Shown here one piece after another: positions 21,321-23,688 of a stretch of DNA of 23,688 bases. The stretch spans positions 1-23,688 of the forward strand of contig CAKUJT010000036.1 of the NCBI GenBank assembly GCA_934661765.1. The letters are read 5' to 3'. Numbering within the stretch: the first letter of the stretch is position 1; the number at the start of each line of letters is the position of its first letter. Origin of the DNA: an uncultured Senegalimassilia sp. GTDB taxonomy: Bacteria; Actinomycetota; Coriobacteriia; Coriobacteriales; Eggerthellaceae. A model generated the notes under the pieces. The model did not search any database, was not told where the DNA came from, and saw only the letters and a program-made list of their open reading frames with translations. Made by a program: the position numbers and the translations under genes.

Positions 21321-21683
21321 ATGAAACACCCCCACTGCAAGACAGATGCCAAGCACATCCGTCATTTTCTGAACCTCTGTGAAGGGAACTGGCACTCCTG
21401 TATCTACGTCTGGTGCCGCACTTGTAACGCACAGGAAAGCTGTGAGAACTCTGGCTTTTTATTCCATCCGGATGAAACGGGAAGCCCCTGCATCCTCCCT
21501 CTTTCAGATGCAGCGCTTTTGTTTCCCCGGATACCGGAGCCAACCGAATGTACCGGAAGCATGAGCATTGCTGCTTTTACAGAGCTTTATCTGCCCTATC
21601 TGGCCGCTCAGAAGCTGCCTTTAAAGCCATGTCCCATTCCGGCACTGCTCCGGCTTCAGGAGAACCAGCAATATGACTGGTAA
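21321..21683 (+). CDS. Small Cys/His-rich protein, unrecognised
   Basis: The protein has 120 residues from ATG 21321, preceded by AGGTGA at 5 nt; GTG 21312 and ATG 21315 are in frame but too close to the site. The first 50 residues contain HPHC, LCEGNWHSCIYVWC, CRTC and ESC. This spacing suggests a metal-binding module. The rest is Pro/Leu-rich (LSDAALLFPRIPEPTECTG, then a LPYLAAQKLPLKPCPIPALL stretch) without membrane helices. I do not recognise the family. It starts just after the adhesin terminator and lies 62 nt before the next small gene, in the tail region of the element where accessory regulators are common. Confidence 0.7.
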   Translation: MKHPHCKTDAKHIRHFLNLCEGNWHSCIYVWCRTCNAQESCENSGFLFHPDETGSPCILPLSDAALLFPRIPEPTECTGSMSIAAFTELYLPYLAAQKLPLKPCPIPALLRLQENQQYDW

Positions 21684-21745
21684 CAAAAAGTTGCACTTTC
21701 AGGCTCTTATACGTACAGGATATGTAAAGAAAGGAGGCACTGCCT

Positions 21746-22021
21746 ATGTTAAACGTAATTTCAATCATCCAATGTATCGATCAGGTCTTTACGAACCTGA
21801 TATTTATTCCCATGATTTTTGTCCTGTATGTGAAATTCCGTCCGAAAAAGCCATGGACCAGAAGGCGCAGGAACACTTACCTGCTCTGTCTGGTACTGAT
21901 CAGCTTATTCCTGCTACGGATTTTCTGTGAGAAGTTCATCTTTACACCGGTTAATTATCCACGTTTCACAGACAGCGGCTTATTCCCGCTCATCCGAGCA
22001 ATTTTCTATCCCGGCATCTGA
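21746..22021 (+). CDS. Small two-helix membrane protein, unrecognised
   Basis: The protein has 91 residues from ATG 21746, 8 nt after AAAGGAGG, a strong translation signal. Helix 1 spans about 12-31 (IDQVFTNLIFIPMIFVLYV); a highly basic cytoplasmic loop FRPKKPWTRRRR follows, then helix 2 (NTYLLCLVLISLFLLRIFC) and a C-terminal segment ending in RAIFYPGI. No family is recognised. The overlapping frame beginning at 21673 lacks a ribosome binding site and is discarded. Confidence 0.7.
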   Translation: MLNVISIIQCIDQVFTNLIFIPMIFVLYVKFRPKKPWTRRRRNTYLLCLVLISLFLLRIFCEKFIFTPVNYPRFTDSGLFPLIRAIFYPGI

Positions 22022-22181
22022 AAAATGGGGATTCGTGCCATTTAGTCCGAATCTGGGATCAGTATCCGCTTGCGTCCTATGGGAATTCATCACCTGCTTA
22101 CTTACAATATAAGTATACAGTACGTACTGGTTATTCACGTACACGTTACGTATCGTGTATGTACAAGCGAGGTGAAAACAG
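22022..22181. promoter_or_regulatory. 160-bp gap with palindromes upstream of the zinc-finger/sigma genes
   Basis: A perfect 12-bp palindrome CAGTACGTACTG lies at 22118-22129. ACGTACACG (22137-22145) and CGTGTATGT (22154-22162) form a 9-bp hairpin with one G:T pair and an 8-nt loop. The block is TACGTA-rich and unlike the surroundings. A TATAAG at about 22108-22113 could be a -10 box, but no good -35 box was found. GAGGTG just before 22182 is the ribosome binding site of the next gene. Confidence 0.45.
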
Positions 22182-22601
22182 ATGAAGAAACCAAAAATCA
22201 TCCGCTGCCCTTACTGCGGCGGAACAGCAATATTAAGAGATGCATCCTTTGTATATGGAACGCATTCTCATGGCGGACAGGTTTATGTCTGCTCCCACTA
22301 TCCATCCTGCAATTCCTATGTCGGGGTACATCCGGGAACCAAGATACCAAAAGGAACGCTCGCCAACCGGGAGCTTCGTCAAAAGCGGATTCAGGCACAT
22401 CGAATTTTCGATCAGATCTGGCAACAGGGCATCCTTTCCAAACCGGAAGCATATCGCTGGGTGGCAGATAAGTTCTGTCTGACAGATAAGCAGGCTCACA
22501 TCGGACAGTTCAGCAACTATATGTGCGACCAGCTCATTCGGGAATCCGCAGATGTTTTAAAGAACAACCATATTCCCTTCCGCCTCCGGGCAGCCAGCTG
22601 A
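22182..22601 (+). CDS. DUF3268-type zinc-finger protein
   Basis: The protein has 139 residues from ATG 22182, after GAGGTG. The first 50 residues hold the zinc ribbon: RCPYCGG (Cys 10 and 13) and VCSHYPSCNSYVGVHPGT, i.e. a C-x2-C ... C-x6-C arrangement like that of topoisomerase-type C4 fingers, which bind single-stranded DNA. The C-terminal part is helical (LRQKRIQAHRIFDQIWQQGI, then YRWVADKFCLTDKQAHIGQF). This matches the 'zinc-finger-containing domain' proteins common on Firmicutes conjugative elements. The precise function is not known. The stop is 14 nt before the sigma-like gene, so the two are likely cotranscribed. Confidence 0.85.
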   Translation: MKKPKIIRCPYCGGTAILRDASFVYGTHSHGGQVYVCSHYPSCNSYVGVHPGTKIPKGTLANRELRQKRIQAHRIFDQIWQQGILSKPEAYRWVADKFCLTDKQAHIGQFSNYMCDQLIRESADVLKNNHIPFRLRAAS

Positions 22602-22614
22602 AAGGCGGTGATTG

Positions 22615-23202
22615 ATGATGACCTTACCACTAAATAAAAAGCAAAAACAACTGGTGGAAAAATCCATGGATCTGGTTCCGATCATGATTCGTTCCATGAC
22701 CCGCACCGCTGCCTATGTAACTGAGGAAGAACAACAGGAATTATGTCAGATTGGATATCTGGCTTTGTGCCGGTCGGCTGTCGGATTTGAGGAAGGAAGA
22801 TCATTCCAGCCTTATGCCAAAACTATCATCCGTCATGCCATCTTTGACTACTGGCGGAAAATTGCCCGTGACCGCTCCATGCTCTGTTCTCTGGACGAAG
22901 CATCATCTGAAGATGAACATCTCCATTATCGTGATTTGTTTTCCTACGAGGATACACAAACAACTCACCCGGAAAAGGACACAAACCAGACCTTGCTTCT
23001 TGAGCATTTAACCCAGCTTGGCACCGGACAGTCCTCAACTATTCAGAAGGGAATTGTAGCCCTCTATCTGCAACAGCAGGGATATACCAGCTTTGACTTG
23101 GCAAAACACTACCAAGTACCAGCCAATCGTGTACGGGCATGGCAGAGCAAAGCACGGAAACTATTACAGCAGGATGATGCACTCTATGCACTTCTGACTT
23201 AA
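22615..23202 (+). CDS. Sigma-70-family RNA polymerase sigma-like factor
   Basis: The protein has 195 residues from ATG 22615, behind AAAGGCGGTG; ATG 22618 and TTG 22612 are alternatives. Region 2 is visible at about 35-85 (EEEQQELCQIGYLALCRSAV, then SFQPYAKTIIRHAIFDYWRK, the -10-binding helix). Region 4 is at about 143-190, with a helix-turn-helix in YTSFDLAKHYQVPANRVRAW. An acidic linker lies between (about 95-140). Such short sigma factors on conjugative elements may direct RNA polymerase to element promoters, but no target promoter can be named from this window. The next gene follows 20 nt downstream with its own AAGGAGGG site. Confidence 0.85.
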   Translation: MMTLPLNKKQKQLVEKSMDLVPIMIRSMTRTAAYVTEEEQQELCQIGYLALCRSAVGFEEGRSFQPYAKTIIRHAIFDYWRKIARDRSMLCSLDEASSEDEHLHYRDLFSYEDTQTTHPEKDTNQTLLLEHLTQLGTGQSSTIQKGIVALYLQQQGYTSFDLAKHYQVPANRVRAWQSKARKLLQQDDALYALLT

Positions 23203-23222
23203 CCTTGAAGGAGGGAACTTTT

Positions 23223-23688
23223 ATGCTGACACTTTATACTGCTGTCGGAACCTTAAAATTTCAAAAAACGACAGGCGGAAAATCCATTCCTCTTGTAATC
23301 AACGATGGACAAGAATATGGACTATCGGATGACGAGCTGCTGCTCTGGAGCTGTCTTGCCTTCCAGATTCTGACGCTCCATGAACTCCAGGATGCCTATA
23401 CCCTGCGCCAGATACAGAAAGAAGGTCCGAAAGGCTTATCCTTCCAACACTATCTGAACCGACTTTCCTTACGCGGTCTGGTTGTAAGCGGAATTGGACT
23501 GACAGGGGTGGATGCCTTATATCGCCTTCTCGGCAGTCTGACCATTATTCCCTTGAAGGATACCTTTCCCATCCGGCTCTTTGGCTGCGTTCAGCTTTAT
23601 CTGGAAGGAACTATTGGTGCAAAAGAGTTTGGCAGATATTTAAAGAAGAAACCCTCTTCACCGATGGAAGATACCATTCTGAAGCTGG
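23223..23688 (+). CDS. Winged-helix-like protein, 3' end outside window
   Basis: The open frame starts at ATG 23223, after AAGGAGGG, and runs off the right edge (155 codons seen). The N-terminus MLTLYTAVGTLKFQKTTGGK is beta-like. The segment DDELLLWSCLAFQILTLHEL, then YTLRQIQKEGPKGLSFQHYL and NRLSLRGLVVSGIGLTGVDA, reads as a winged helix: two helices, a recognition helix and a G-rich wing. A regulatory role is therefore likely, but the family was not recognised. It is the last visible gene of the zinc-finger/sigma group. Confidence 0.75.
   Translation, partial: MLTLYTAVGTLKFQKTTGGKSIPLVINDGQEYGLSDDELLLWSCLAFQILTLHELQDAYTLRQIQKEGPKGLSFQHYLNRLSLRGLVVSGIGLTGVDALYRLLGSLTIIPLKDTFPIRLFGCVQLYLEGTIGAKEFGRYLKKKPSSPMEDTILKL

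Noticed and set aside
1..23688. Search for tRNA, rRNA, insertion sequences, relaxase, integrase and attachment sites
   Set aside because: None was seen. The element ends and the mobilisation genes presumably lie outside this window.

Overview
The window looks like part of an integrative and conjugative element (ICE) from a gut Clostridia-type Firmicute, most likely a Lachnospiraceae-like host. The reasons are strong AGGAGG-type ribosome binding sites, a Gram-positive type IV secretion gene set (VirD4/TraG, VirB6/TrbL, VirB4, a lysozyme plus peptidase wall hydrolase), a sortase-type adhesin with VaFE repeats, and small companion genes (DUF3268-type zinc finger, sigma-like factor) often carried by such elements. 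No integrase, relaxase or attachment site is visible, so both element ends lie outside. Species assignment is inference.

Layout. (1) 1-1387, plus strand: C-terminal end of the VirD4-like coupling protein, then a protein with three S1-like RNA-binding modules. (2) 1400-1835: a compact locus with a 26-residue membrane peptide under its own promoter. A near-consensus convergent promoter lies on the minus strand inside the terminator, which is the layout of a type I toxin-antitoxin pair. (3) 1883-7079, minus strand, visibly more A+T-rich: response regulator, sensor kinase, ABC ATPase and FtsX-type permease, with a perfect 11-bp dyad between kinase and ATPase genes. (4) 7238-9100, minus strand: a DUF1648 membrane protein, a tiny two-helix protein carrying the GGADGPT motif of decarboxylase beta subunits, an unrecognised acidic protein, and separately a membrane-anchored Cys-rich protein. 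(5) 9256-10015: an XRE-family regulator on the minus strand, a control region with two related palindromes, a plus-strand promoter candidate, and a roughly 230-nt structured leader with two tandem intrinsic terminators.

(6) 10016-17564, plus strand, closely spaced: VirB2/TrbC-like protein, VirB6/TrbL-like protein, a Gly-rich exported protein, a bifunctional wall hydrolase (lysozyme-like plus C39-like), a membrane-anchored protein, and a VirB4 ATPase whose N-terminus looks like a fused PrgI/VirB3-type membrane domain. (7) 17621-21253: a 1210-residue surface adhesin with SpaA-like domains and four VaFE repeats spaced exactly 121 residues apart. (8) 21321-23688: a Cys-rich small protein, a small membrane protein, the zinc-finger protein, a sigma-70-like factor and the start of a winged-helix-like protein.

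Together, regions 1 and 5-8 form a conjugation machine: coupling ATPase, channel, wall-opening enzyme, motor ATPase and mating adhesin. It is probably held in check by the XRE repressor and by attenuation in the leader. Regions 2-4 look like accessory cargo. The toxin-antitoxin pair may stabilise the element. The two-component/ABC module and the DUF1648 operon plausibly respond to or resist membrane-active peptides, which is inferred from family knowledge.
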